From assembly GCA_964514395.1 (NCBI GenBank), contig CAZEQK010000001.1:1-64000 (forward strand): DNA of 64,000 nt. The letters run 5' to 3'. The position numbers and the translations under genes were made by a program. The notes beneath the pieces are model-generated. The model did no database searches, had not been told where the DNA came from, and saw only the letters and a list, made by a program, of their open reading frames with translations. This DNA comes from CAZEQK01 sp964514395 (lineage in GTDB: Bacteria; Bacillota; Bacilli; Tepidibacillales; Tepidibacillaceae). Below, one piece after another: positions 14,854 through 24,993 of this stretch. Each line of letters begins with the position of its first letter. Within the stretch, counting starts at the first letter, position 1.

Positions 14854-15786
14854 TTATGAGGCTTCATAAATAGATATCGAAACAACCTTATTATTTTCTA
14901 CCTTGAATTTTATTGCAAACCAATAATCTTCTGTTGCATAAATGAGTTCACCCGTTTCTTTCCACTCTGGGGTTTGAGGCTCCCCGTAACTCTCAATGAT
15001 ATCATCTACCGTGCTACCTACATGGATTTTTCGATAGGTATTTACTATTCCTAAATCATTTGTATCCATTTGCTGAATATATGGCTCATCCCCTTCAAGG
15101 GAAATATAAATTGTCACACCTTGATATTCCATTCCTAGACTATAGCCATTCATCTCATCATAGGTTAAAAATCCCGTCTTTGGTTCACCAAATTTTTGTA
15201 GGACTTGATCAATTTTGTTTCCTATTAAGATACCTTCAAATCCTAATTCATTATAATTAATTGGTTCAATGCTGTTTGGCATTTCAATATTTTGTACTTT
15301 TGGTACGATTCCATTGCCTATTAAATCCTTTAATAATTGAAAGGTAATGATGGTATCATCTGGATTAAATATAATGATAAGCTGATAGCCCTTAATATTA
15401 TCATATATCCAATTCTTACTATCACCCCATTGATGATGCTCAGTTGTTATATGATCTGGCTTTCCAAGAATTTTCTCTGTTTCTTCTTTTGTTAATCCAA
15501 TTTCAAATTGAGGTACCACTTTACCTATAAATGCCTTTGGATTACTCATGATGGTATTATTAAAAATTTCTTTAAATGTTGCCTTTGTTTTAATTACATT
15601 TGTATTTGAATTTACATCTGTAACATCACTAGGTGCATCATTACCTGCTGTTTGATCACTATTTTGATTTGGTGACTGTTGATCAGTTGATGTAGCTGGT
15701 TCTTTATTTTCGATGCTTTTATTACAACCTGTCATCATCGATAGTAACAATCCTACTATCATGATCATGATGATATATTTTTTCAT
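14854..15786 (-). CDS. lipoprotein with three SmpA/BamE-like repeats
   Basis: Lipoprotein signal ending MMTGC (Cys21), then an Asn/Ser/Asp/Thr-rich linker to about residue 65. Three similar units follow, each with the pattern 'G-x-x-x-x-x-V/L-x-x-x-G-x-P': IGLTKEETEKILGKPDHI (about 97), ILIGNKIDQVLQKFGEPKT (about 185) and IHVGSTVDDIIESYGEPQT (about 253). These resemble the BamE/SmpA two-helix-plus-sheet unit that occurs in Gram-positive lipoproteins of unknown job. It sits outside the membrane. No operon partner other than a 27-base gap from addA, so read-through from addBA is possible. Confidence 0.65.
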   Translation of the reverse strand: MKKYIIMIMIVGLLLSMMTGCNKSIENKEPATSTDQQSPNQNSDQTAGNDAPSDVTDVNSNTNVIKTKATFKEIFNNTIMSNPKAFIGKVVPQFEIGLTKEETEKILGKPDHITTEHHQWGDSKNWIYDNIKGYQLIIIFNPDDTIITFQLLKDLIGNGIVPKVQNIEMPNSIEPINYNELGFEGILIGNKIDQVLQKFGEPKTGFLTYDEMNGYSLGMEYQGVTIYISLEGDEPYIQQMDTNDLGIVNTYRKIHVGSTVDDIIESYGEPQTPEWKETGELIYATEDYWFAIKFKVENNKVVSISIYEAS

Positions 15787-15813
15787 TATGTCCCTACTTT
15801 CTTTCCTTTGATG

Positions 15814-18800
15814 CTATTCATTTGTGCAAATATTTGAATAGACACAATGATAGCATTTATCCGTATTTTTTTGATAATCTTCTATATTTGTCGATTTGTT
15901 CATTTTATCTAGTGTTAACTCTAGTTTTTCCTGCCAATCCTCTAACTGTTCCACACTTAATGTCAGCTCTTCTATCTGATTATGTCTAATAAAGTATAGG
16001 ATTCCCTTATAAGGCTGAAGATTAAAATTTTTCATGATTGCTAATGCATAGGTCAAAATCTGTGGCTTATATTTTTCCACATCTATTTCTCTGTCTGTTT
16101 TATAATCTACAATAGTGAAGCGATCCTCTTGATTTACTTCCAATCGGTCGATGGTCCCTCTCAAGAAACCATTATTTAAAGTGAGGATAAAATCATACTC
16201 AGTCTCAATTTTATGATCGTTTTCTGTAAAAAACCTACTATCTTTATAATTATCCACATATTGGGCAGCTTCCTTCATAAATAGCTTCCATTCTTCTTGC
16301 TCTAAGATTTCCTGCGATAAATGGCTTCGCAGCATACCTTGTTTTAATTGTTCTTCCCAAGTCTCTATACTTTGGGGATTTATCGTAATACTTTCCAATA
16401 ATTCATGAACGAGAGTACCTTTTAGAGAGGGGATTAATTCTCTTATTCGACTCTCTTCTCCTTTATCATAAACAATCTCATCCTCATCAAATTCAAATTC
16501 AGTATTCAACCAACCAATCGAATCATATAAAGATAATACATCTGTATAATAATAGTACCTTGGACAATGCTCAAAGCGTTTAAGCGCAGAGATACTATAG
16601 GTCGGCAGTCTACCAAAATCTAATGGTTTTGTATAGTAAGTAAGATCTTCTTGATTTGTTGCAGCTAACTCATTATAGTCAAACCTCTCTATGTTTCCTA
16701 GAGGATTTTTTGAAGCTTCCCTATTTTCATAGTAAATAACCTTAATATATTCGTGGTGATTACCTTTTATGTGGTAAGTCCATTTTTTCTCTTCTAGTGA
16801 AATTTCTTGGTAATTTAACACAACATCTAACCATTTACTCCATGTTTCTGCTTGTAACACATCATCAACTTCGAATTTACCCTTCGTATCCTCTACTTTA
16901 CCCGAGAGAATCAATCTCTTTTCTGCTCTTGTAGCTGCTACATAAAATAGTCTCACAGCTTCTTCACGTTCTAATTGCTTCTCTTTTCTTGATACAGTGA
17001 TGTACCTTAGGGGTGAAGCCCATTCTTCATCCTCTAGAGGTATTTTACATGTCACTCCATAGCTAGCATTGAATTTTATTAAAGCATCATCATTTAAAGG
17101 TTTCCTTGATAAATCTGGAATGAATACATAAGGAAATTCAAGCCCCTTTGATTGATGAATCGACATTATTTTAACTGTATTACCTGCCTCTGATTCGATA
17201 GCCGCATCCTTCTCCTGCTGATCCTCTTCTATTAACCGATTTATTCTTTGATTAAATTCATAGATGGAATAAGGGTTATCACTAGAGAAATTTTTTGCTA
17301 TTCTAATAAATTTATCAATATTTGCTACCTTTTGAATGCCTCGTGGGAACGCTAAAAGTATCGGTTTATATTGGGTTAATTCGATGATCTCTTCAAGAAG
17401 TTCATAGACCTTGACTCTACCTATTTTACTCGTAATCGTATTCATCCATTTCATAAAATGCTTTAGCTTTTCCTGTTCCAGCATAACGAGTCGATTGATA
17501 AATTCATCCCACTCTATATATCGATGCTGATAGATCTCCTCCTTCATCATTTGATATAGGGTATCATCACTTATACCAACCATTGGTGATCTTAATATTC
17601 CCGCTAATGCTATTTTGTTCGTTGGATCTATTAAATATTCCAAAATATTGATTAAATCAAAAACCTCTTGTTTTTGATAAAAGCCCCTACCACCGATAAC
17701 GTAATATGGAATTCCCATATTTAATAAGGCTTCCTCATAGATATTTACATTGGATAAGGATCTCAATAATATCGTAATATCTTTTGCTCCCACTCCATCA
17801 TGAATTAATTCCTTTATCCTTGTAGCAATCTGTTCTGCTTCTAATTCTCTTATACCCTTTTCATTATCCTCCTCTTGATAGATTGGGATAAATTCAACAG
17901 CAGCATCCGTTTCGAGGGAATCCCTTTTTGCAATCGTATCCTTATAGTAATTTGGTGATGCTGGATCATTGGTCATAATCATACTGAAAAAATGATTTAC
18001 AAAGCTTATTATTTTTGGGTCAGAACGAAAATTATAGATTAATGGAGCGATTCTTCCTGATGCATCCTTAATTTCTCGTTCCATTTCTTTAAATACATGT
18101 ACATCAGCACCACGAAACCTATAAATAGATTGTTTCGGGTCTCCTACGACAAATAATGAACCAGGCTGCATCTCTCCCTTACTATCCTTTAAAAGTAACG
18201 AAATTAATGACTTTTGAATCTGATTATTGTCTTGAAATTCATCAATCATTAAAAAAGATATCCTTTTTTGAATCGTACGCTGTATCTCACTATTTTCCTT
18301 TAATAGCTTGATGGTTCTCATTTGCATTTCATCAAAATCGACCCCATTTGCTCCTTCCTTCTCCTTTGTAAAGGTTAAGTCAATTCGCTTTAATAAGGAA
18401 AAGAATCCAAGCATATATTCTTTTTCAAACTCATGGTAAACAATCGCGTCGATTGACTCTTTAAAGCTTTTTGCTAGATCATTTACTTTTTTTCTTTGCT
18501 CCTTCACCGCTTGCCCAAAATTACCAGCTGTTAATTCAATCATTTCATTGATTAAAAAGTCGACAGTTTCATTATTCTCTTTGTTTCTTATGATGGCATC
18601 TTTCATAGCAGGCCAATGATCTATGAATGCATGATATCTTTTATTATTGCTTTCACTATGAACATAAAACAATTCGTCTCCTGCTTTTAGTAGATCGTCC
18701 CAACCAGAGATAAATTCGTAGGGAGATAGCGTCAAATTACCTTCAGTAAATGCTTGTACCTCTGTGAAATTCATTCCTGAATTAGAGATTTGATGGTAAA

Positions 18801-19356
18801 GCTGAATGAGCTGTTTTATTGTTCGATTGAATCCCGCCATAGAGACCCACTGATAAAAGGGGGAGACTCCTTTTTCTTGTTCTTCCTCAATAAATTTCTT
18901 TAATTCCTTTTCTGCCACATCATGTAATAACCACTCTGCTTCCATCGCATCAAAGACTCCAAACTCAGGATCAATATTAGACTCCACTGGATATTCTCTA
19001 AGGATTTTAGCACAAAAGGAATGGATGGTAGAAACGGTAGCGCGCTCTAGCTTTTGAATACTTTCCTGCCACATGAAAGCCTTCTCTCTATCCTTTTGAT
19101 GTATTGATTCTTCCCTTCTCTCTATCATTCCAGCCCTTATACGTTCCATCATTTCCTTTGCAGCCTTTTCGGTAAAGGTAATGGCTACAATATTCTCGAT
19201 AATGCTTGGATTTGAAACAGCGTATTCTTCAACAATTTTTAAATACCTTTCTACTAGCACTCTTGTTTTACCAGAGCCAGCACCAGCCGGAACAATACAA
19301 TTTACGTTAATCGTATCAACGGCAAATTCCTGCTCTTCTGTTAATGGAAAAGACAT
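15814..19356 (-). CDS. addA: AddA-type ATP-dependent helicase/nuclease
   Basis: The UvrD-like helicase and nuclease subunit of the AddAB recombination complex, which processes double-strand DNA ends to Chi. Q motif FPLTEEQEFAV; Walker A IVPAGAGSGKTRVL (about 25-38); Walker B MIDEFQDNNQ; motif III GDPKQSIYRFRGADV; motif V/VI SIHQSKGLEFPYVFIP and LFYVAATRAEKRL; C-terminal nuclease TIVDYKTDR (about 1080). ATG 19356 overlaps the addB stop (TAATG) behind GGGAGGTGAGGT, so an upstream in-frame start is rejected. Unusually, the C-terminus also has an iron-sulfur-like set: Cys about 931 (FEHCPRYYYY) with CYHCVYSNIC near the end. In the studied B. subtilis enzyme the cluster is in AddB. 1180 aa. Confidence 0.9.
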   Translation of the reverse strand: MSFPLTEEQEFAVDTINVNCIVPAGAGSGKTRVLVERYLKIVEEYAVSNPSIIENIVAITFTEKAAKEMMERIRAGMIERREESIHQKDREKAFMWQESIQKLERATVSTIHSFCAKILREYPVESNIDPEFGVFDAMEAEWLLHDVAEKELKKFIEEEQEKGVSPFYQWVSMAGFNRTIKQLIQLYHQISNSGMNFTEVQAFTEGNLTLSPYEFISGWDDLLKAGDELFYVHSESNNKRYHAFIDHWPAMKDAIIRNKENNETVDFLINEMIELTAGNFGQAVKEQRKKVNDLAKSFKESIDAIVYHEFEKEYMLGFFSLLKRIDLTFTKEKEGANGVDFDEMQMRTIKLLKENSEIQRTIQKRISFLMIDEFQDNNQIQKSLISLLLKDSKGEMQPGSLFVVGDPKQSIYRFRGADVHVFKEMEREIKDASGRIAPLIYNFRSDPKIISFVNHFFSMIMTNDPASPNYYKDTIAKRDSLETDAAVEFIPIYQEEDNEKGIRELEAEQIATRIKELIHDGVGAKDITILLRSLSNVNIYEEALLNMGIPYYVIGGRGFYQKQEVFDLINILEYLIDPTNKIALAGILRSPMVGISDDTLYQMMKEEIYQHRYIEWDEFINRLVMLEQEKLKHFMKWMNTITSKIGRVKVYELLEEIIELTQYKPILLAFPRGIQKVANIDKFIRIAKNFSSDNPYSIYEFNQRINRLIEEDQQEKDAAIESEAGNTVKIMSIHQSKGLEFPYVFIPDLSRKPLNDDALIKFNASYGVTCKIPLEDEEWASPLRYITVSRKEKQLEREEAVRLFYVAATRAEKRLILSGKVEDTKGKFEVDDVLQAETWSKWLDVVLNYQEISLEEKKWTYHIKGNHHEYIKVIYYENREASKNPLGNIERFDYNELAATNQEDLTYYTKPLDFGRLPTYSISALKRFEHCPRYYYYTDVLSLYDSIGWLNTEFEFDEDEIVYDKGEESRIRELIPSLKGTLVHELLESITINPQSIETWEEQLKQGMLRSHLSQEILEQEEWKLFMKEAAQYVDNYKDSRFFTENDHKIETEYDFILTLNNGFLRGTIDRLEVNQEDRFTIVDYKTDREIDVEKYKPQILTYALAIMKNFNLQPYKGILYFIRHNQIEELTLSVEQLEDWQEKLELTLDKMNKSTNIEDYQKNTDKCYHCVYSNICTNE

Positions 19357-22300
19357 TACCTCACCTCCCTTAAGCTTTTTTTCCATTTGGTTCGCTCTTC
19401 ATCTTTTCTACAAATATGCTGAAAAGGGCAATAGACTGGACACTCTGTTTCTGGTAGAACAGAATAATCACCATTCTCCATTTCAATGATTCTATTCTCA
19501 ATCTTTTCCTTGATATGATGAATCCAATCCTGCCATTTAGATTCTTCAATTTTTGAGCTAATTCTTTTACTCAATCCGACTAGCTCTAGATACTGCTCTT
19601 TCCATATCCCACGGTTACGACTATCGGTAATCTCACCATGCTTATTCTTGGTGCCTTTTGTATAATAGGAAGCACCAATTGCTTTTTCAAGGTCATAACC
19701 TAGCAATGCTTCTATTACCAATAGATATAGTGGTAGCTGCAATTGAAGTCCTTCCTTTATCTCTTTGTTGTTAGCTGCTATTCCTGATTTATAATCATAG
19801 ATCACAAAATGACCATCCTGATTAACATCCATCCTATCAATTTTTCCACGTAAGGAGATAGAATTTGATAACAAGCTTATTTCAGCTTTTTCTTTTATAG
19901 AATTGGGATCGATTTCTCCTTTTTCTAATAAATCATCATTGATTGGCAAACCAAAGGAAAGCTCTAAGTATTTTGGATAGAAATAGGATTGACTATTTTT
20001 TCTAAAATAGACTTCATGATTAAATATATGTAATACATCTCTTCTCAGCTTTTGCCAATCTAATTGACTAATAACCGCATCTATGTACCTTCCTTCTTGA
20101 TTCTTAAACTGATTCCATTCCTCTTCAGCTATGTTTAAAATGACTCTCTTATATTCTTCCTCCTTCAATGGATCAAAAACAGTTTCCTCAGCATTTCGAA
20201 AGAGACCAAGAAAACGCTGCAATATTCGATGAAGAATGTCACCTTTTTCAATCGGTGATAATGATTCTTCTTGCTCTTCCCATTTTGATAGCTTTAATAT
20301 ATTTTGTGCAAAATATGCAAAACGACAGTTCATTGCTAGATTTAATTGGGTGGTGCTCCAAATATTATGATTCACTTTCGTTTTTATCTCTTCTAATGTA
20401 GCAGGCCATTGCAGAACCCCATCATATGGAGACATTTCTAACCAGCGTTCCGATTCACTTTCCATTCCATTTAGAATGGTATCAATAAGCATCTGGTTCT
20501 TCCGCTGATAAAAAACAATGTTTGCCTCTGCCCTTTCTTTATCAGCTACAGTTGACGTTAGATGATTTAAGCTATAAAATGACTTATTTATTAATTGGCT
20601 ATCATACACACATTCTTTCCATTTTTTAGGTAAAATATCAGAAACCTCTAATGTTTTTTTATTGATGGTGGTATCTATAAATAAATCTAGTAGCTCGTCA
20701 ATAAAAAATGATTGTAACCGTTCTTTCCCTTCTTCTGTTTTTGCTGAATATACTAAATAAAGCTTATCAGTGGTGGCAAGGGTACTTTGAAAAAAATGAT
20801 ATTTTTGTTGATTTTCATAATCACGTGACATGCTTAGATGAAAGCCTTGCTTCCTAAGAAGGTAGCGTTCATAATCAGGAAGTAGCCAATCATTTTTTAT
20901 GGCTCTAGGAAATTCACCATTAGTAAGACCTAATACGAAAACTACTTTATATTTTCTACCACGTATTTGGTTTGGTGCCAATAAATAAACACCTGTCCCT
21001 TTTCCTTGATTGTAATTATATTTGCTATTCTCTATCGCTATGATTAAAGTACGAATCCAATTCCAAAAGGTCATTTTATCTGTCTCTTGTAAATACTTAT
21101 CGATTAAAAGTAGGTCAGTCTTTAATTCCCTCCACTTTTCATAGGCTTTAATATCCCGAAATGCTGATTGAAGAGTAGGATTTGCAATAAAATAGCTCTT
21201 TATATTTTTTTCTACTTTAAGGCTTTGCTCTAGCTGATCCATGTACTTTATAAAGTCTTGATACTCTCCCTTTTTCGGAGCCGCTATCATAAAATCAAAA
21301 ATTTGCTGCATAACTGTATCATATTTTTGTAATTCAGCTTTTCTATCTTCATGCTTATTCACATAGATTTTAAATCTTTCATTCCATGCCTTTCTACTCA
21401 TTGGAAAAGATAAATCTCTTAATATCATCATTAAAGTTGTGGATGTAATCTCTTTGCTCCATGTAAAATAGGGGCTATATATAATGTTCATCCAATCTTT
21501 TTTTTGAGCATGAATTGCTTTTAATAGACTGACCATCGATTGAATAAATGGATTTTGGATTAATGCTTCCTGTTTTCTTAATCTTATTGGTATGCCTGAT
21601 TTTGTCATGACCTTATTCAATAATTCTTGATACTGGTCTATTCTTGGAGTTATGATTGCAATATCATCTAATGCTACCCCATCATCTAATACTAAAGCTT
21701 TTATCTCAGCAGCTATCATATCAACCTCTTGATTCATTCCTGATAAGGCCATGATTTCGACTGTACCATTTGCATCTATTTTCTCTGGAAATTCAGAAAA
21801 TAGAGAATGCCTGATTTGATTTAATGGATTTGTTTCGCTATGGTCTACTCGAACCACATTCTTTTTCTTAAATCCTAACTGGTTCAAGTATTTTATTGTG
21901 TTGCTATTCCATTGAAATAACTCCGTCCGTTCATCATCCATCGTGATATGTATATTTATTTCATGTCCATTATCACCTAATTTATTAAGTACTCCCATTT
22001 GTATAGGGGAGAAATCATAAAATTGATCTGTAACAATACCATGATAATCAGATAAAAAATCTTCTTGTTGGTTTTCCTGCGCTAAAAAAGTCAAATAGGG
22101 TTCCTCGTGGTCTATCAATCCATACTTTTTTAATAAATCTTGATATGCATCATAAATCATAGCAAGCTCTCTATACTTTTCTGAGTGGTTCCCCCATAGA
22201 CGGATTAAAGCTTCTGGTGTGATACCTGCTCTTTTAATTTCTCCAATCCACATTTCTACTTGATTTACCAAACCCGTCTTTTTCATAGAACCCTGAAAAT

Positions 22301-22601
22301 AATCTAGTTTACCCATGCTATTCATTTTTTCAATCGCTTTTTTAACAAGCAATTCTTGCTCTTCTTGTATTAATACTCTTCGATGATCATTAATCGTAAT
22401 ATTTCTCATCATTTGATCAAATGTCATAATATCTATATGTTTTTGTAGTCTACTATGCTGAATAACTAATAAATCCTTTACAACAGGTATTAAAGAAGCA
22501 CTAGGTACAAGATAAAGCCATTTTTTATCTTCCTGTGGCTCTATATATTTTAGTCCATATCCTAATGGGATATATATGTCGTGAAGATAAATATTCTTCA
22601 T
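19356..22601 (-). CDS. addB: AddB-like nuclease subunit with iron-sulfur cysteines
   Basis: The partner nuclease of AddA, 1081 aa. The helicase-like N-terminal part is degenerate: the expected P-loop position reads LYLVPSASLIPVVKDLL, with no GxxGxGKT. The C-terminus carries the RecB-family nuclease motif HFVIYDYKSG and the iron-sulfur set Cys in AMNCRFAYFA plus CPVYCPFQHIC, as in AddB. The start ATG 22601 follows GGAAAGGAGTTTTTG. It is coupled to addA by TAATG overlap. The lack of a P-loop distinguishes it from B. subtilis AddB, which has one. It might be named simply a PD-(D/E)XK nuclease family protein by pipelines. Confidence 0.85.
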   Translation of the reverse strand: MKNIYLHDIYIPLGYGLKYIEPQEDKKWLYLVPSASLIPVVKDLLVIQHSRLQKHIDIMTFDQMMRNITINDHRRVLIQEEQELLVKKAIEKMNSMGKLDYFQGSMKKTGLVNQVEMWIGEIKRAGITPEALIRLWGNHSEKYRELAMIYDAYQDLLKKYGLIDHEEPYLTFLAQENQQEDFLSDYHGIVTDQFYDFSPIQMGVLNKLGDNGHEINIHITMDDERTELFQWNSNTIKYLNQLGFKKKNVVRVDHSETNPLNQIRHSLFSEFPEKIDANGTVEIMALSGMNQEVDMIAAEIKALVLDDGVALDDIAIITPRIDQYQELLNKVMTKSGIPIRLRKQEALIQNPFIQSMVSLLKAIHAQKKDWMNIIYSPYFTWSKEITSTTLMMILRDLSFPMSRKAWNERFKIYVNKHEDRKAELQKYDTVMQQIFDFMIAAPKKGEYQDFIKYMDQLEQSLKVEKNIKSYFIANPTLQSAFRDIKAYEKWRELKTDLLLIDKYLQETDKMTFWNWIRTLIIAIENSKYNYNQGKGTGVYLLAPNQIRGRKYKVVFVLGLTNGEFPRAIKNDWLLPDYERYLLRKQGFHLSMSRDYENQQKYHFFQSTLATTDKLYLVYSAKTEEGKERLQSFFIDELLDLFIDTTINKKTLEVSDILPKKWKECVYDSQLINKSFYSLNHLTSTVADKERAEANIVFYQRKNQMLIDTILNGMESESERWLEMSPYDGVLQWPATLEEIKTKVNHNIWSTTQLNLAMNCRFAYFAQNILKLSKWEEQEESLSPIEKGDILHRILQRFLGLFRNAEETVFDPLKEEEYKRVILNIAEEEWNQFKNQEGRYIDAVISQLDWQKLRRDVLHIFNHEVYFRKNSQSYFYPKYLELSFGLPINDDLLEKGEIDPNSIKEKAEISLLSNSISLRGKIDRMDVNQDGHFVIYDYKSGIAANNKEIKEGLQLQLPLYLLVIEALLGYDLEKAIGASYYTKGTKNKHGEITDSRNRGIWKEQYLELVGLSKRISSKIEESKWQDWIHHIKEKIENRIIEMENGDYSVLPETECPVYCPFQHICRKDEERTKWKKSLREVR

Positions 22602-22830
22602 CAAAAACTCCTTTCCGAGTTTAAATATTAACAACTCCTATGAAGTAAATCTATATAAGTATGCTATCATATTTTTTTCCAATTTAAACAGTATTTTTTA
22701 TGAAGAGGATGAGAAAAATCGTCTTATTATATAGATACGAAAAGTTAAGATATTTATAGGGGTTCTTCATTTAGATAGAAGGTAGGGAAAGAAAATAGGG
22801 ATTGCTAGATTGGAAGTTAAACAAAAGAAT

Positions 22831-22849
22831 GGCGGTGAAATACACCGCC
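22831..22849 (-). terminator. terminator of the SASP gene
   Basis: Stem GGCGGTG / CACCGCC; on the minus strand followed by ATTCTTTTG. Lies 26 bases after the SASP stop. The rest of 22602-22830 shows no gene. Confidence 0.65.
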
Positions 22850-22874
22850 CACTGAAACCATTTTTATTGAGTTG

Positions 22875-23111
22875 TTAGAACTTAGTTTGTTGAGTTGTTC
22901 CAGATAATTGTTGTTCAGCCATTTGCACTAAACGGCGAGTAATGTGTCCACCAATAGAACCATTGTCACGGGAAGCAATATTACCCATGTAGCCATCTTG
23001 TGGTATTTGAATTCCTAGTTCTTGTGCAATTTCATATTTCATTTGTTGTAAAGCTTGTGAAGCTTGAGGTACTACTAACCAGTTGCTAGAACTTTGTTGT
23101 CCTTTTGCCAT
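22875..23111 (-). CDS. alpha/beta-type small acid-soluble spore protein
   Basis: A spore-core DNA-binding protein that protects DNA from UV and heat and is degraded at germination. The 78-aa chain has LQQMKYEIAQELGIQ, which contains the GPR protease cleavage region, and the second conserved block IGGHITRRLVQMAEQQL. GGAGGTGATATCAG precedes the ATG. As in other spore formers it would be made in the forespore under sigma-G, which was not checked here. This is the clearest proof of sporulation in the window. Confidence 0.95.
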   Translation of the reverse strand: MAKGQQSSSNWLVVPQASQALQQMKYEIAQELGIQIPQDGYMGNIASRDNGSIGGHITRRLVQMAEQQLSGTTQQTKF

Positions 23112-23210
23112 CTGATATCACCTCCTTATATGGTGGTAACTATATCCTGTGTATAAAGGATGATATCCATACTGTGTTATTTTTGGTAATGATGTTATTT
23201 TTTGGTATGG

Positions 23211-24308
23211 TTAAAGCTTTATGAGCTCTTTTGTAAAGGAAGTCAATACATCAACCCCTGTTGCCTTTACAACCACATCATCCTCAATGCGAACACCACC
23301 AACATCAGGTACATAAATTCCTGGTTCAATCGTAAAAACTAAGCCTTCATCTAGTGTATCATTGTTTTTTTCATGAATAGAAGGTAGTTCATGTACATCT
23401 AAACCGAGCCCATGACCTGTTCGATGAATAAAATAATCTCCATAGCCATGCTGGCTAATATAATTTCTTGCAGCTAAATCAATATCCTTAATCGGTACAT
23501 TGGGTTTTACAAAGTCAATCGCTTGCTGCTGTGCTTCCTTTACCACTCGATATATTTCCAATTGTTTTTCATTTGGTTCGCCAACTACTACTGTACGAGA
23601 AATATCAGAGCAATAGCCATTCACTACAACCCCTAGATCAAACAAAACAAATTCATTCTTGTTGATAATGTTTTTACCAGGGTTCCCATGGGGCATGGCT
23701 GTTTTACTACCAGCCAAAACCATGGTATCAAAGGACATTTTCTCAACCCCATCCTTCTTTAGCCTATATTCAATATCAGCTATAATCTCTAGCTCACTCT
23801 TCCCAATCTCAATGGATTCGATCCCGTATTGAATAGCCTGATCTGCTAGTATCGCTGCTTCCTTTAAATACTTTAATTCCACTTCATCCTTTACACTTCG
23901 GAGGTTAACAAGTCCCTCTTCGATATCTTCCATATGCTCAATTTGAAATAACCCTTTTAACCAAGAAGCCCTTTTATAACTTACATTATTTTGTTCTAAA
24001 CCAATACTTTTTTTCGATAAGGGTACATGCTTTAATAATACATCATCGGCTCCTTCACTATCAGAGTGCCCATAAATATTACGTATCGTAGTACTTGTCC
24101 TTGCTTCATTCTTATCCAATTCAGGAACGATCAAAATCGGATCTTGATTCTTCAATAGGAATAGCCCCATAAAGCGTTCATGTGGATTTGAATAAAAGCC
24201 AGTGAAGTAATAAATATTCATAGGTGAAGTGATTAATGCCGCATCCATCTCTTTATTTTCCATCCATTGATAAAAACGATTTAACCTATTAAGATACGCT
24301 TTCTCCAT
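23211..24308 (-). CDS. Xaa-Pro peptidase, M24 family
   Basis: A cytoplasmic metallopeptidase cutting X-Pro bonds (YqhT-like), 365 aa. N-terminal creatinase-like domain about 1-130 (ITSPMNIYYFTGF). The M24 domain has the five metal ligands in order: Asp in FDLGVVVNGYCSD (two), His in HRTGHGLGLDVHE, Glu in TIEPGIYVP and Glu in VRIEDDVVV. Two adjacent ATG codons are possible; 24308 has the better distance from TAGGAGGGG. The stop of the following small membrane gene is 7 bases upstream, so they may be co-transcribed. Confidence 0.88.
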   Translation of the reverse strand: MEKAYLNRLNRFYQWMENKEMDAALITSPMNIYYFTGFYSNPHERFMGLFLLKNQDPILIVPELDKNEARTSTTIRNIYGHSDSEGADDVLLKHVPLSKKSIGLEQNNVSYKRASWLKGLFQIEHMEDIEEGLVNLRSVKDEVELKYLKEAAILADQAIQYGIESIEIGKSELEIIADIEYRLKKDGVEKMSFDTMVLAGSKTAMPHGNPGKNIINKNEFVLFDLGVVVNGYCSDISRTVVVGEPNEKQLEIYRVVKEAQQQAIDFVKPNVPIKDIDLAARNYISQHGYGDYFIHRTGHGLGLDVHELPSIHEKNNDTLDEGLVFTIEPGIYVPDVGGVRIEDDVVVKATGVDVLTSFTKELIKL

Positions 24309-24318
24309 CATACCCCTC

Positions 24319-24651
24319 CTAAAAATCTAAGTGAATTACATGTATTATAACAAGAAGCCAGATAACAAACCAAGTAATAAGTTTAAAAGTTTTCCTTGCT
24401 ACCTTATCCTCAATACCTTTATGTTTACCAGCTGATCCATACACTACGATTAGTCCGTACAATAGGATACCTGATATAATATTTTGAGTTAACGGTTTGG
24501 TCACATTCCAATACCAGATGCCATGAATTGCGCCAAAAGCAAAAATTGCTCCTTCTACCAATTTTTTATAAACTTTTTTTAATCGGATTTTCTTAAAAGG
24601 ATTATCAATAATCAGAAATATTACGATTAGAACAAGGATTAAATATACCAA
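24319..24651 (-). CDS. hypothetical membrane protein, about 110 aa
   Basis: Hydrophobic segments at the N-terminus (VYLILVLIVIFLII), mid-chain (FAFGAIHGIWYW and ISGILLYGLIVVYG) and C-terminus (LITWFVIWLLVIIHVIHL) suggest three to four membrane spans, with a basic loop KKIRLKKVYKK. The TTG at 24651 lies behind GGGAGGAGTAATTC, a better site than the ATG at 24669, which has none; the start is therefore uncertain. No family recognised. Same strand and close to the M24 peptidase gene. Confidence 0.6.
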   Translation of the reverse strand: MVYLILVLIVIFLIIDNPFKKIRLKKVYKKLVEGAIFAFGAIHGIWYWNVTKPLTQNIISGILLYGLIVVYGSAGKHKGIEDKVARKTFKLITWFVIWLLVIIHVIHLDF

Positions 24652-24831
24652 AAGAATTACTCCTCCCATAAAATAATTAAAAAAACAAAATTCTTCGATA
24701 GACTTAATTTACAAACAATAAAGTGACTATATTCGTCAAAATCAAAAAAAAATAGCCAAAATGCTTGTTTATTTTTGCCAGCTCGGATGATAAGATAATA
24801 AATGCACTTATTGAAAATAAGGGGGATAAAA

Positions 24832-24993
24832 ATGTCTTTTAAAACTGAATCCATTCCAACATATCTGGATGAATTAAGATCTTTGAAATTGAACGGTGTC
24901 ATCAGAGATATGAAAAAATTAAACCCTGATGAATTAGTAAGAGTTAAAAAAGAATTAGAAAAGCTTCTTATGTATGAGGAAAAGAATGCATGA
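24832..24993 (+). CDS. small hypothetical protein, 53 aa
   Basis: ATG 24832 follows AAGGGGGATAAAA. The sequence is short and helical: FKTESIPTYLDELRSLKLNG then MKKLNPDELVRVKKELEKLL. No family recognised. Its stop overlaps the next gene by ATGA, so both are made from one message. Confidence 0.6.
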   Translation: MSFKTESIPTYLDELRSLKLNGVIRDMKKLNPDELVRVKKELEKLLMYEEKNA

